A stretch of 64,000 bases of DNA from Rhizobium sp. ICMP 5592 (GCF_009498525.1 NZ_QSNT01000002.1:682001-746000), one strand, 5' to 3'; numbered from the stretch's first letter, positions 33,964-41,894 are shown. Notes: generated from the letters alone by a model not told the origin. Program-made: numbers and translations.

Positions 33964-34893
33964 ATGGGTAAGAGGCCGCTCCCACCCTTGACCGTCTTGC
34001 AGGCATTTTGCGCTGTCGCCGACACCGGTGGCTTTGGGCGCGCGGCCGAGCGGATGGGATTGACGCAGACCGCGATCAGTCATCAGCTTTCGCAGCTTGA
34101 AGGCTGGATCGGTGGCAGGCTTTTCGATCGCGGCCGGTCGGGTGCGCGCCTGACCCCACTTGGCGCGCGTCTGCATCCTTCGATCGCGGAGATGGTCTCT
34201 CAATTGGAGAAAGCGCTCTACCAGGCGCGGGCGAGCGTGTCGGTCCGCACCTTGGGATTGTCGGTGACGCCGGAATTTTCGAGCCAATGGCTGGCCTCGC
34301 GGTTGCCCGGTTTTTGCCAGCGTTATCCCGACATCGAGTTGAAGATGGCTGTCGGCTATCAGAAGCCGGACTTCGGACCCAGCGGCGTCGATCTCGCCAT
34401 CTGGCTCGGGCGGGCCGAAGCCGGGCTTGTGCTGGAGGAGTTGCTGACGGACGAGGAGTTTGTCGTCAGCTCGCCGGGCCTGTCCAAACGATTGCCGTCG
34501 CGCAATGCGATAAGGGCCGCACCGCTACTGCGCTATGCCGGCATGCGGCATACGGTGCTGGATTGGCAGCGTTGGTACGAGCAGGTGACCGGTCCCGATC
34601 ACGGCGAAGTCGCAGGTTTCGATATCGGCCAAGCGGTGAACGCCGGGCCGTTGTTCGAAACCCTCGCGGATATGCTCAAGGCCTGCCGGGACGGCCTTGG
34701 CTTTGCGCTGGTGCGCAGCTCGCTTGTTGCGGAAGATATAGCGGATCGAAAGTTGGTGCGTTGCTTCATCGAGGTCCAGCCATCAGCCGTCAGCTATAAT
34801 CTGGTCTATCCGCTGAATGCCTTGCAGAACCCATCGACGGCATTGTTTCGCAATTGGTTGATATCTCAGGTCAACGAGATCAATCGAGTGTAA
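33964..34893 (+). CDS. LysR family transcriptional regulator (GcvA-like)
   Basis: 309 residues. The N-terminal winged helix (LTVLQAFCAVADTGGFGRAAERMGLTQTAISHQLSQLE) is followed by a periplasmic-binding-like effector domain. Layout and the start PPLTVLQAF resemble GcvA-type LysR proteins. It is divergent from the DUF1127-like small gene, its most likely target along with itself. A GNAT gene converges from the other side with 6 bases between stops. Confidence 0.9.
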   Translation: MGKRPLPPLTVLQAFCAVADTGGFGRAAERMGLTQTAISHQLSQLEGWIGGRLFDRGRSGARLTPLGARLHPSIAEMVSQLEKALYQARASVSVRTLGLSVTPEFSSQWLASRLPGFCQRYPDIELKMAVGYQKPDFGPSGVDLAIWLGRAEAGLVLEELLTDEEFVVSSPGLSKRLPSRNAIRAAPLLRYAGMRHTVLDWQRWYEQVTGPDHGEVAGFDIGQAVNAGPLFETLADMLKACRDGLGFALVRSSLVAEDIADRKLVRCFIEVQPSAVSYNLVYPLNALQNPSTALFRNWLISQVNEINRV

Positions 34894-34899
34894 GTGCCG

Positions 34900-35298
34900 T
34901 CACTCGCGTAGCCTGATCAAGCCGGCCCCGGTCGGCCCAAAGCCAAGGCTGCGATAGAAACCGGCGAGATGCGGTTCGAAATCGACATGCAGCCACTCCG
35001 CGCCGCGTTCGCGCGCAGCCTTCGTTGCTATTTCGACAAGGCTGCTTGCTATTCCCCGCCGGCGGAATTCGGGGGAGACGCAGGTGTCGAGAATGAAGGC
35101 ATGGATACCGCCATCCCAGGCAACATTGACGAAACCGACCAAGCGCTCTCCGGCAAAGGCGCCGATATGAGCAAGGCTTTTCGACAGGATCGGGGCGAAG
35201 TCCCGTGAGGCGGGTACATTCCAGGCCTCGGCCCACAGAGCGTTGAGCGCTTTGTTGTCGGGATAGGGATCGGTCCTGAATTTGATCGTCACGGTCAT
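34900..35298 (-). CDS. GNAT family N-acetyltransferase
   Basis: 132 residues. Acetyl-CoA-binding motif A is visible as VSPEFRRRGIASSLVEIA (R/Q-x-x-G-x-A pattern) and the C-terminal FYRSLGF loop is typical of GNATs. The substrate cannot be inferred. Convergent with the LysR gene. Confidence 0.88.
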   Translation of the reverse strand: MTVTIKFRTDPYPDNKALNALWAEAWNVPASRDFAPILSKSLAHIGAFAGERLVGFVNVAWDGGIHAFILDTCVSPEFRRRGIASSLVEIATKAARERGAEWLHVDFEPHLAGFYRSLGFGPTGAGLIRLRE

Positions 35299-35394
35299 CC
35301 CCTCGCTGATTGCTGATGGAAAAGTGCATCACATGTCGGATCGCGTTATCATTGATCGTCCTTTGCAAGTGAGAGCAGAACAGAGGAGACCGAT

Positions 35395-35748
35395 ATGTCC
35401 TATGTGGATGGTTTTATTCTCGCCGTGCCGAAAGACAAGATCGAGGCCTATAAGGCGCTGGCCCGCACAGCGGGCGAGGTCTGGATGGCGCATGGCGCCC
35501 TCAGTTATGTCGAGGCGATCGGGGATGACGTGCCCTATGGTGAGCTAACGTCGTTTCCACGCGCCGTCCTTGCCACGGCGGACGAACTGGTGATTTTTTC
35601 GTGGATTACCTATGAGAACCGGCAGCATCGCGATGCCGTGCTGGAAAAGGTCATGGCTGATCCGCGAATGAAAGATGGGATGGAGAACATGCCCTTCGAT
35701 GGCAAACGCATGATCTATGGCGGTTTCGATATCTTTCTGCAGATCTAG
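35395..35748 (+). CDS. DUF1428 domain-containing protein
   Basis: 117 residues, family-typical length. The start MSYVDGFILAVPKDK and the central FSWITYENRQHRDAVLEKVMADPRM match DUF1428, a dimeric alpha/beta-barrel fold related to small monooxygenases. No catalytic activity is established. An AGAGGAGA ribosome site precedes the ATG. Confidence 0.9.
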   Translation: MSYVDGFILAVPKDKIEAYKALARTAGEVWMAHGALSYVEAIGDDVPYGELTSFPRAVLATADELVIFSWITYENRQHRDAVLEKVMADPRMKDGMENMPFDGKRMIYGGFDIFLQI

Positions 35749-35833
35749 TCTGCCGGCGGTTGGGCGGGCTTGACTTTGCCTCCGTTGCGGCCGACCTCAA
35801 GCGCTCCACCGCTATCACTATCGGGAAGATGTC

Positions 35834-36262
35834 ATGCCACAAACCGTCATCACGCTGTCGACCCATGGCCAGGGACTTTACGAGTTCACGGAGCAGGCGG
35901 CGGACTTCGTCCGTGCGGCAAGCTCAGGCGTGGGCGAGGGGCTGCTGACGGTCTTCGTCCGCCATACGTCCTGTTCGCTGCTGATCCAGGAAAATGCCGA
36001 TCCGGATGTGAAGACCGATCTCAATGCCTTCTTCCGCCGCCTCGTGCCGCCATCGTCCGACCCCTCTATGCGGTGGATCGTGCACACGACAGAGGGGCCG
36101 GACGATATGCCGGCGCATATCAAGGCGGCGCTGACGCAGGTATCGATTGGCATTCCCGTGACGCGCGGCCGGATGGTGCTCGGCACCTGGCAGGGTATCT
36201 ACCTCTTCGAGCATCGCGACCGGCCACATCGCCGCGATATCGTCTTGCATCTTTCTGCCTGA
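35834..36262 (+). CDS. yjbQ: YjbQ family protein (UPF0047)
   Basis: 142 residues. VRHTSCSLLIQENADPDV with its His/Cys and the later GTWQGIYLFEHRDRPHRR are the hallmarks of UPF0047/YjbQ, annotated as secondary thiamine-phosphate synthase on the basis of weak activity. The true function is open. Isolated plus-strand gene following DUF1428 by 85 bases. Confidence 0.9.
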   Translation: MPQTVITLSTHGQGLYEFTEQAADFVRAASSGVGEGLLTVFVRHTSCSLLIQENADPDVKTDLNAFFRRLVPPSSDPSMRWIVHTTEGPDDMPAHIKAALTQVSIGIPVTRGRMVLGTWQGIYLFEHRDRPHRRDIVLHLSA

Positions 36263-36440
36263 GCCCGAGGGTACTGGCGCCAATCCCTTGTTAACTCTCC
36301 TGAATACATTGTGAATGGTCGGTTCGCGTTCGGTTCAGCCTGGCTGACCTAACGTGTCTTCAATCCCAAGGGCATCGGACCAATTGATGGGACCGGATTT
36401 CGGGATTGCAACGATTCAAGGATTTGAAGGAGAAACACCC

Positions 36441-36746
36441 ATGATCAGCCTCCTTGCAAAGGCAGGCATTGCAGCCCTCATCACGCTCGGCGCCATCTCC
36501 GCTACGGCCGCGACCGCATCGGCCAACGATTTTTCGGCCGGCGTCCATCAAGCACGCTACGATCATCATCGCGGCCGCGCGTGCTCGCCGATCGCGGCTG
36601 TCCAGAAGGCCCGCGCCATGGGCCTGCGCCGTGCCCATATCGGCAATATCACACCCCGCCGCGTCGTCGTCGACGGCTTTAGCCGCCGCGGTCCGGACCG
36701 CATCGTCTTCGCCAATGCACCGGGTTGTCCGTTGATCCGCCGTTAA
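36441..36746 (+). CDS. Small secreted protein, paralogue A
   Basis: 101 residues from ATG 36441 with GAAGGAG upstream. A signal peptide spans about residues 1-30 (LLAKAGIAALITLGAISATA). The mature part is basic and ends in a conserved block: C-x-P-x2-A, GLRRA, TPRRVVVDGF, RRGPD, FAN, GCPLI-x-R. The gene at 37027 has the same block, so the two are a tandem duplication. Two conserved cysteines could form a disulfide. No family recognised; likely periplasmic. Confidence 0.8.
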   Translation: MISLLAKAGIAALITLGAISATAATASANDFSAGVHQARYDHHRGRACSPIAAVQKARAMGLRRAHIGNITPRRVVVDGFSRRGPDRIVFANAPGCPLIRR

Positions 36747-36820
36747 GATCGGAAGGCTAGGGGTAGTGTAACCGTTTACGGGTGATATTCCTCCGCTTCT
36801 ATGTAATTTCAAGCTTACTA

Positions 36821-36856
36821 AAGTCGCCCTCATGAAAGGGGGCGGCTTTTATTTTT
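36821..36856 (+). terminator. Terminator after paralogue A
   Basis: AAGTCGCCC (36821-36829) pairs with GGGCGGCTT (36840-36848), one G-U pair, followed by TTATTTTT. Confidence 0.85.
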
Positions 36857-37026
36857 CCGCCTTCCCACGAATCTGCCTCTGGAATCGGGTTTGTCTTCGT
36901 TGTACCTGAATAGGGCATGAGCGGTTGATTCTGGACTTGTTCAGTGTCGGGCCGTTACTCCTCAGGCGCTCACTCGGGAGATGCGGTAAGCATGAGAGAG
37001 TAGCCTTTCACTCCATGGAGGATACA

Positions 37027-37362
37027 ATGAAAAAACTACTGGCAAAGTTGGGGGTCGCCGCCGCCATCGCGGTAACCGCGCTGTCGGGCACGGTCGAAAC
37101 CACTTCCGCCCAGGGACTGGACATCTACGTCGGCCCTGGCCGTCATCGGCCGCCACCGCCGGATTATGACAACCCGCGCTTCGATCGTCGTCGTGGCTGC
37201 GATCCGCGGGAAGCCATGGATGTTGCCCGCAGCTACGGCCTGCGCCGCGCTCGCGTGGTTGACGTGACGCCACGCCGCGTTATCGTTGATGGCTTCACCC
37301 GCCGTGGCCCGGACACGATGATGTTCGCCAATGTTCGCGGTTGCCCGTTGATCGGCCGCTGA
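37027..37362 (+). CDS. Small secreted protein, paralogue B
   Basis: 111 residues from ATG 37027. A signal peptide covers about residues 1-29 (LLAKLGVAAAIAVTALSGTV), then a Pro/Arg-rich spacer and the same C-terminal block as the gene at 36441 (CDPREA, GLRRA, TPRRVIVDGF, RRGPD, FAN, GCPLI). The shared LLAKLGVAA-type signal sequence supports recent tandem duplication. GGAGG lies in the leader about 8 bases before the ATG. Function unknown. Confidence 0.8.
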   Translation: MKKLLAKLGVAAAIAVTALSGTVETTSAQGLDIYVGPGRHRPPPPDYDNPRFDRRRGCDPREAMDVARSYGLRRARVVDVTPRRVIVDGFTRRGPDTMMFANVRGCPLIGR

Positions 37363-37436
37363 TAAGATTGGACACACGGCGCTGTGGCGTCTGGTGGCCA
37401 CCAGTTTACGTTTTCGCTTTATCGGCGGGGGCCGCG

Positions 37437-37487
37437 AACCGCCCTTTGCTTGGTCCAATTGGACTTGAGCGAAGGGCGGTTTTGTTT
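37437..37487 (+). terminator. Long terminator hairpin after paralogue B
   Basis: AACCGCCCTTTGCT (37437-37450) pairs with AGCGAAGGGCGGTT (37468-37481) with one G-U pair. The loop itself contains the palindrome GTCCAATTGGAC, and TTGTTT follows. Confidence 0.85.
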
Positions 37488-37511
37488 CGTGGCGAGAGCG
37501 TGCAACACTCT

Positions 37512-37574
37512 AGCCTATTGTTTTGACGCAACGCCGGACGGAAAACCGCGCCGCACTTTTCCTGGAATTGCTCT
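37512..37574. repeat. Rhizobial intergenic repeat, copy 2
   Basis: Second copy of the element at 3578-3640: AGCCTATTG...GACGCAA...CCGGACGGAAAACCGCG...GGAATTGCTCT with a handful of substitutions. Like copy 1 it lies between convergent genes, here touching the stop of the SIMPL gene. Confidence 0.8.
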
Positions 37575-38316
37575 ATTGTTGGATCGCGTAGGTGATGCTC
37601 ACCGACGCGTTGTAGGTGTTCTCGCCGCTCGCCACAGGCACTGCGCTATCGGCAGACGCCTTGGCCATGGCTTGGCGCATATAAGGCTGTGGTGGGGCCA
37701 TGATGGCGCCCTCGCTGATCGAGATGACGCGGCCAAGCTTGACACCTGCGGCGTCGCTTAGCGTCTTTGCCGTGGCCGCCGCATCGGCGACGGCATTCTT
37801 GCGGGCTTCCTGAAGTGCAGCGTCCGGCTTATCGTTGGTGAACTGGATGTCGCCGCCCTGGTTGATGCCGAGCTTGACGACCTGATCGAGAAGAGTGCCG
37901 AGCTTGGAGAGATCACGCACGCGCACTGTCAGGCCATTATTCACCTGATAGCCGGTTAGCGTCGGCGGCTGCGACTGACCATCCTTGTCGCCTGGATAAA
38001 CATATTGCGGCTGGATCGAAAAGCCAGAGGTCTGCAAGTCACGTTCGGCAATACCGCTGTCCTTCAGCGTCGCGAGCACCGCACCCATCGCCTTGTTGTT
38101 CTGGTCGAGCGCATCCTGGGCGGCTTTTTCCTGCTTGACGACCGAGAGCGTCACGATTGCCATGTCCGGCGCGATTGCCGAATGCCCTTCGCCGGTAACC
38201 GTAATGATCGACTCGCGCGGCTTGGCGTCTTCGGCAAATGCCTGGGCGGCAGGCACGAGAAGCGTCGCGCTGAAGAGAGTGGCAAGAATAAAATCTCTGG
38301 TTTTCGTCATCGGCAT
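37573..38316 (-). CDS. SIMPL domain-containing protein (DUF541)
   Basis: 247 residues from ATG 38316, preceded by AAGGAACGAACC. A signal peptide at about 1-27 (FILATLFSATLLVPAAQAFA) gives a periplasmic protein. The SIMPL/DUF541 domain covers the rest: ITVTGEGHSAIAPDMAIVTL, LQTSGFSIQPQY and the C-terminal YNASVSITYAI. Such proteins (E. coli YggE, Brucella BP26) are linked to oxidative stress or form oligomeric channels; mechanism unsettled. A longer in-frame version from 38457 runs into the tRNA upstream region and is not supported. Confidence 0.9.
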   Translation of the reverse strand: MPMTKTRDFILATLFSATLLVPAAQAFAEDAKPRESIITVTGEGHSAIAPDMAIVTLSVVKQEKAAQDALDQNNKAMGAVLATLKDSGIAERDLQTSGFSIQPQYVYPGDKDGQSQPPTLTGYQVNNGLTVRVRDLSKLGTLLDQVVKLGINQGGDIQFTNDKPDAALQEARKNAVADAAATAKTLSDAAGVKLGRVISISEGAIMAPPQPYMRQAMAKASADSAVPVASGENTYNASVSITYAIQQ

Positions 38317-38480
38317 GGTTCGTTCCTTGGTTGGTGTTTCCTCAGTATTCGTTTTTGCTGATTGATTGTGAAGGTATTGCGGCAGTCCCTTGTGGGAAAA
38401 GACGAATTGGGTTAGAGCCAGATCGGCTTCCGGGGGACCATTGCTCCGGAACTGCATGCACGATCACTTTTCGTCGTGCC

Positions 38481-38556
38481 GGGCCTGTAGCTCAATGGTT
38501 AGAGCCGGCGGCTCATAACCGCTTGGTTGGGGGTTCGAGTCCCTCCGGGCCCACCA
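38481..38556 (+). tRNA. tRNA with CAU anticodon, probably tRNA-Ile2
   Basis: A complete 76-nt cloverleaf with encoded CCA. The acceptor stem GGGCCTG pairs with CGGGCCC, the anticodon loop is CTCATAA, and the T-arm is GGGGG-TTCGAGT-CCCTC. Anticodon CAU fits methionine or lysidine-modified isoleucine tRNA. The GGGCC acceptor, CTTGGTT variable region and similarity in outline to E. coli tRNA-Ile2 favour Ile2 over elongator Met; it lacks the initiator's three G-C pairs in the anticodon stem. Transcribed away from the SIMPL gene. Confidence 0.9.
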
Positions 38557-38670
38557 TTTTCCCAAATCCACAAAACCGAGCCAATCGCAAGATTCGGCGA
38601 GTGATTCTATTTGATTTCCGGTGTCTTGGGCCTAGATAAAGCAGGAGACAGCCCGATAGGAAAGACATCG

Positions 38671-39141
38671 ATGGCGGATAGTTCCGAGCTTAATTCTTTA
38701 GACCTGTCGCTTGATCGCGAGTTCTTCGATCTGCTTGTTGGAAGTTACGCTCGCATTGTCGGGATGTCGCTCGTCGATCAGGGGCGTGGACCGGAATGGC
38801 TCTATCGGGATGCTCCGTTCGTGGTCGTGGCGCATAACACGGATCCTGATCCGCGTTTTGTCTATGCGAATAGGGCCGGCCAGGCTTGCTTCGAATATCC
38901 GTGGGACGAATTCGTGACCCTGCCGTCGCGTCTGTCTGCGGAGCTTCCCAATCGGGCGGAGCGTCAGCAGTTGCTGGATGCGGTTACGCGCGACGGCTTT
39001 ATCTCCGACTATCGTGGGTTGCGGATCGCAAAATCGGGCCGGCGTTTCTGGATCGAAGATGGCATCGTCTGGCAGCTCATCGACCATGAAGGGTGTCGGC
39101 GAGGGCAGGCAGCGACGTTTTCCAAGTGGAGAGACGCCTAA
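38671..39141 (+). CDS. MEKHLA domain-containing protein
   Basis: 156 residues from ATG 38671, with TAGGAAAG upstream. The PAS-like MEKHLA domain is recognisable from DPDPRFVYANRAGQACFEYPWDEFVTLPSRLSAE and the C-terminal RRFWIEDGIVWQLID. The domain occurs at the C-terminus of plant HD-ZIP III factors and as free bacterial proteins of unknown function. It sits between the tRNA and the prophage; I treat it as host DNA. Confidence 0.88.
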   Translation: MADSSELNSLDLSLDREFFDLLVGSYARIVGMSLVDQGRGPEWLYRDAPFVVVAHNTDPDPRFVYANRAGQACFEYPWDEFVTLPSRLSAELPNRAERQQLLDAVTRDGFISDYRGLRIAKSGRRFWIEDGIVWQLIDHEGCRRGQAATFSKWRDA

Positions 39142-39154
39142 GCCTGCTTGAATG

Positions 39155-39541
39155 TCATGCCACTGGTTCCAATGCCTGTTCCCGTTTGACCTTATGAAAC
39201 ATGTCGTTATCCGTCTCCATGGACTGTTCGTATTCGCAGGCGAACAGTTCGGCAGCGTGACGGCCCGCGAGCGTTTTGTCGTTTTCGATCACAGAGGCGA
39301 TACGCCGGAATAGCTCGGCCTCGAAGCTGCCTGCCTTTGCAACCGGACTTGGCCGCGCTAACCGCGTTCCACCATCCAATCGGATCGCCGAGACGTAAAA
39401 TTCACCGTCATAACTGTCGCCGGCCGAGGTCAGTTCGGCACGACCATAGAGGAGCAGGCCTGATTCCCAGCGATCGCAGAGATTGATGGTGAGCTCATCG
39501 AATAAGTATTCACAGGAGAAGACATCGTTGGGTGTCATCAT
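39155..39541 (-). CDS. Phage-associated hypothetical protein
   Basis: 128 residues, acidic, MMTPNDVFSCEYLFDELTIN at the start. No membrane segment or known motif. Its ATG overlaps the stop of the upstream gene (ATGA at 39538-39541), so the two are translationally coupled. It belongs to the leftward unit that begins below the repressor-type operator at 40042. Possibly a prophage-maintained accessory gene. Function unknown. Confidence 0.65.
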   Translation of the reverse strand: MMTPNDVFSCEYLFDELTINLCDRWESGLLLYGRAELTSAGDSYDGEFYVSAIRLDGGTRLARPSPVAKAGSFEAELFRRIASVIENDKTLAGRHAAELFACEYEQSMETDNDMFHKVKREQALEPVA

Positions 39542-39870
39542 GCCGCCATCTGTGTTGCCGATGTGGACGATTGGGCGGTCAGGCGATCGATCTCTGCCAT
39601 GAGCGTTGTTCGATCCTTCGCAATCGACATTCCGAATGGTCGGGCGTCGATGCGCAGCAATTCCAGCTTCAGGTCTGTCAGCTGCTTGGCACGATGCTGT
39701 TCCTCGGTCTTGTTCGCGTCGATTGTCTGCTGCTGCGCCCAGGTCCAGGCCGTCGCCAGGGCGCTGGCGAACCATTTGTGCCGGCCGGCTGCCGTCGATG
39801 GCCGGTGTAGCCGCGTATCGCGGCGATAGAGCGTCCAGGCGATGATCATGACGTCTGACTTCGCTGGCAT
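39538..39870 (-). CDS. Phage-associated hypothetical protein
   Basis: 110 residues from ATG 39870, preceded by AAGGAGGG about 10 bases upstream. The middle is Trp/Ala-rich (WFASALATAWTWAQQQT) and the C-terminal half reads as a charged helix with AKDRTTLMAEIDRLTAQ, a possible coiled coil. Small proteins of this outline occur in rhizobial prophages near the repressor. Coupled to the next gene by an ATGA overlap. Function unknown. Confidence 0.65.
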   Translation of the reverse strand: MPAKSDVMIIAWTLYRRDTRLHRPSTAAGRHKWFASALATAWTWAQQQTIDANKTEEQHRAKQLTDLKLELLRIDARPFGMSIAKDRTTLMAEIDRLTAQSSTSATQMAA

Positions 39871-40169
39871 GAAATAGGCACCCTCCTTTTGCGTGCCCTT
39901 TGGGGCACGACATCTACATTCGCTCGATCTCCGATCCGGTTTCACGGACTTCATGCAGGATTTTGAAGCCCGTATGGGCTCATTCCGTCTCGGGCGATTG
40001 GCTCGCGAGAAGAGAAATGGCACGCGACATAGTCGATGTCAACATAATATGTGTTAATTGCAATCAATTAGACATATACAATGTTTATTGGATCTGCGCG
40101 CCGAATATCTTGTTATAGCTGGTTTCGACAAGCTCGTGGTAACGGATGACTGAAGGGAGCGGCCCGCCC
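39871..40169. promoter_or_regulatory. Control region of the leftward gene pair
   Basis: 299 bp between the 110-residue gene and the repressor gene, both leftward. It is strongly AT-rich at 40035-40095 and contains a candidate repressor operator at 40042-40056. The promoter for the pair should lie here. No ORF supported. Confidence 0.5.
40042..40056. promoter_or_regulatory. Candidate repressor operator O1
   Basis: AACATAATATGTGTT, with the exact core palindrome ACATA-A-TATGT at 40043-40053. It resembles the two sites upstream of the repressor gene (40982-40996 and 41015-41029). It lies upstream of the leftward gene pair, which it would control. Confidence 0.5.
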
Positions 40170-40958
40170 TTACTTCCGCGCGATGTGCCCGCAGATGCGC
40201 CCGATGATCGTCAGTCGCTCCAATTCCACCGTAAAGGTTTCCAGCGCCGGGTTGTCGGAGATGATCTTGACCTGGCTGGGTTGGGTGAAGGGAACGCGCT
40301 GAAGGCGTTTGATCTGCGGTTCGGAATAGCCGTCGCTGATGGCATAGACCGTGTCCGTCACCATCAGGTTCTGCGAGAGGTCGACGATGACGCGGTCGCC
40401 AGGCATGTAAGTGGGCTGCATGGAATCGCCGATCACCTCCATGATGATGGTGTGGTTCGGCGATGCCTTCGCTTCGTTACGCAGGTAACCTGCTGGAATC
40501 ACCCATTCCGCAATGATCTTGTGGCCGGCGACATTGCCCGCTCCGACGGGCAGATTGATGACCTCGCCGACTATGCCGCTGCCGGCGCCGAGTTTGACGT
40601 CAACCTCCGGTGTGGCGCCCTCGATCTTCGATTGCCAGTGCTCCCGGCTGTAGCTGACGTTCTCGCCGTCCTCAGCAAACCCTTCATTGTATTGTTCATC
40701 GGGGTCGAAGGAAGTGACCATGCGTGGCCCTGGTCGTTCTACCTTGCGTGGGCCTTCGCCAGTCAAAAGATAGCCGGCGGTGGTACCGAACTTCTTGGCG
40801 TAGCGATCGGCGATTTCAGGCCCGAATTCGTTCTGGCCGTTTTCGTGTGCACGATAGGTGGACAGGCCAATGCCAAGCGCTTCCGCCGCCTTCGTCGCTG
40901 AGGAGTAATTTGCGGCTTCGCGCGCCGCCTTCAGTCGTTCGCCCATGGATTTCTGCAT
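40170..40958 (-). CDS. Phage repressor with XRE and S24 peptidase domains
   Basis: CI/LexA-type repressor, 262 residues. Residues 4-62 form the XRE helix-turn-helix (GERLKAAREAANYSSATKAAEALGIG). The C-terminal half is a LexA-like S24 domain with the catalytic Ser at 179 in GDSMQPTYMPGD and Lys at 217 in EPQIKRLQR. Such proteins self-cleave after RecA activation in the SOS response, inducing the phage. Both catalytic residues are intact, so inducibility may persist although the prophage is defective. A second in-frame ATG at 40946 is an alternative start. Confidence 0.93.
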   Translation of the reverse strand: MQKSMGERLKAAREAANYSSATKAAEALGIGLSTYRAHENGQNEFGPEIADRYAKKFGTTAGYLLTGEGPRKVERPGPRMVTSFDPDEQYNEGFAEDGENVSYSREHWQSKIEGATPEVDVKLGAGSGIVGEVINLPVGAGNVAGHKIIAEWVIPAGYLRNEAKASPNHTIIMEVIGDSMQPTYMPGDRVIVDLSQNLMVTDTVYAISDGYSEPQIKRLQRVPFTQPSQVKIISDNPALETFTVELERLTIIGRICGHIARK

Positions 40959-40981
40959 GACCAGACACTCGCAAAATAATT

Positions 40982-40996
40982 AACATAAATCATGTT
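40982..40996. promoter_or_regulatory. Candidate repressor operator O2
   Basis: AACATAAATCATGTT, arms AACAT/ATGTT around a 5-base centre, 24 bases upstream of the repressor ATG. It lies in the divergent control region between the repressor and the rightward early operon. Confidence 0.55.
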
Positions 40997-41014
40997 GACA
41001 TCGACATTAATAAC

Positions 41015-41029
41015 AACATAATTTGTGTC
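41015..41029. promoter_or_regulatory. Candidate repressor operator O3
   Basis: AACATAATTTGTGTC, an imperfect version of the sites at 40042 and 40982, spaced 33 bases from O2. With O2 it would allow the repressor to act on its own promoter and on the early rightward promoter. Confidence 0.5.
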
Positions 41030-41116
41030 TATCAAGATGCCCGCGGAGAAAAATGCCGCGAGGCTGAGGTGCTGAGGCGGATGCCGCCCGGCAATAGTGG
41101 TTTTAGGAGCGGTCGC

Positions 41117-41323
41117 ATGGTCTCGATCAGGAAAGGCAGAAGGGTGGGTTCCAGCCCATTATATTTCGATTTCTTCTGGGGGTGCCCCCGCTGCAGGCGG
41201 GCCTTGTCGATTGCCGAGGTGATCGAGCGGCACTGCGAAGTCTGTGTCGAGCGTGTCGAGCCGGTGGAAATGTCCGATCGCGGTTTACCCGAGTGCCAAC
41301 AGGGTACGGGGGTAGTCAGATGA
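41117..41323 (+). CDS. Small phage protein with putative zinc ribbon
   Basis: 68 residues from ATG 41117, with TTAGGAGCGG upstream. CPRC and, about 17 residues later, HCEVC form a CxxC...CxxC pair typical of a zinc ribbon. First gene of the rightward early unit; the next gene overlaps its stop (ATGA). Function unknown. Confidence 0.65.
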   Translation: MVSIRKGRRVGSSPLYFDFFWGCPRCRRALSIAEVIERHCEVCVERVEPVEMSDRGLPECQQGTGVVR

Positions 41324-41517
41324 GCGAGGTCATTCAGGGTTTTCTTGCGTGCATTGGTGCGGCTCTGTTTTTCGTCTGTGTGCTTGCGGCTGTGGCGCCG
41401 GTCATTTCGTCACCGAAATATGCAGGCGAGGGTGATGATCTCAGTGGTGCGCCGGAGGGCGATCAGGTTCATTTCCGAACCGCCAAGGATGGGTCTCGGC
41501 GCGGAGCGAACCTTTGA
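41320..41517 (+). CDS. Small phage membrane protein
   Basis: 65 residues. One membrane helix at about 5-26 (IQGFLACIGAALFFVCVLAAVA) and a hydrophilic C-terminus. The ATG overlaps the preceding stop, so translation is coupled. No family recognised. Confidence 0.6.
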   Translation: MSEVIQGFLACIGAALFFVCVLAAVAPVISSPKYAGEGDDLSGAPEGDQVHFRTAKDGSRRGANL

Positions 41518-41580
41518 CAGGATCATCGCCATAGCACGGCGGCCAACCGTCTGAATTGCTTACAAATCTAATCTAAATAA

Positions 41581-41598
41581 CTGGCCGGGGGCGGCCAG
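41581..41598 (+). terminator. Short GC hairpin before the 41610 gene
   Basis: CTGGCCG and CGGCCAG pair perfectly around GGGG. No T-run follows and a strong ribosome site is only a few bases downstream, so it may affect initiation rather than termination. Confidence 0.35.
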
Positions 41599-41609
41599 AG
41601 GAGGTCTCT

Positions 41610-41894
41610 ATGAATGAATTTCAGATCGGAACGGACGCTGTTGAGGGCGGTCATCTTGGTTGGATACGCAAGGTTCACCGCGCCACGAACGAAGTCCTGA
41701 AGGATAGCCGTGGCGAGCCAATCGTCTTCTCGACCCGGGATGCCGCCAAGGCGGCCGCCGGCGAGGCGATCGTTGCCTACCTCAACACGCCGATGCTGCG
41801 GGATGGCGCGAGGGTGGAGAGAATGTCGAAGGCGGAAGCCCTGTTCAAGCCGAGACGCCCCTCTGCGGGAGGCGAAAACGGGAAGCTTGCATGA
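41610..41894 (+). CDS. Phage early hypothetical protein
   Basis: 94 residues with a strong GAGGAGGT ribosome site. The N-terminus GWIRKVHRATNEVL and the ARDAAKAAAGEAIVAYL-like helix suggest a small alpha/beta protein. Its TGA overlaps the ATG of a 21-codon ORF (ATGA at 41891-41894). Function unknown. Confidence 0.7.
   Translation: MNEFQIGTDAVEGGHLGWIRKVHRATNEVLKDSRGEPIVFSTRDAAKAAAGEAIVAYLNTPMLRDGARVERMSKAEALFKPRRPSAGGENGKLA

Noticed and set aside
38481..38556. tRNA as prophage attachment site
   Set aside because: Its 3' end is not repeated at the right edge of the prophage, no integrase is present, and a MEKHLA gene lies between.
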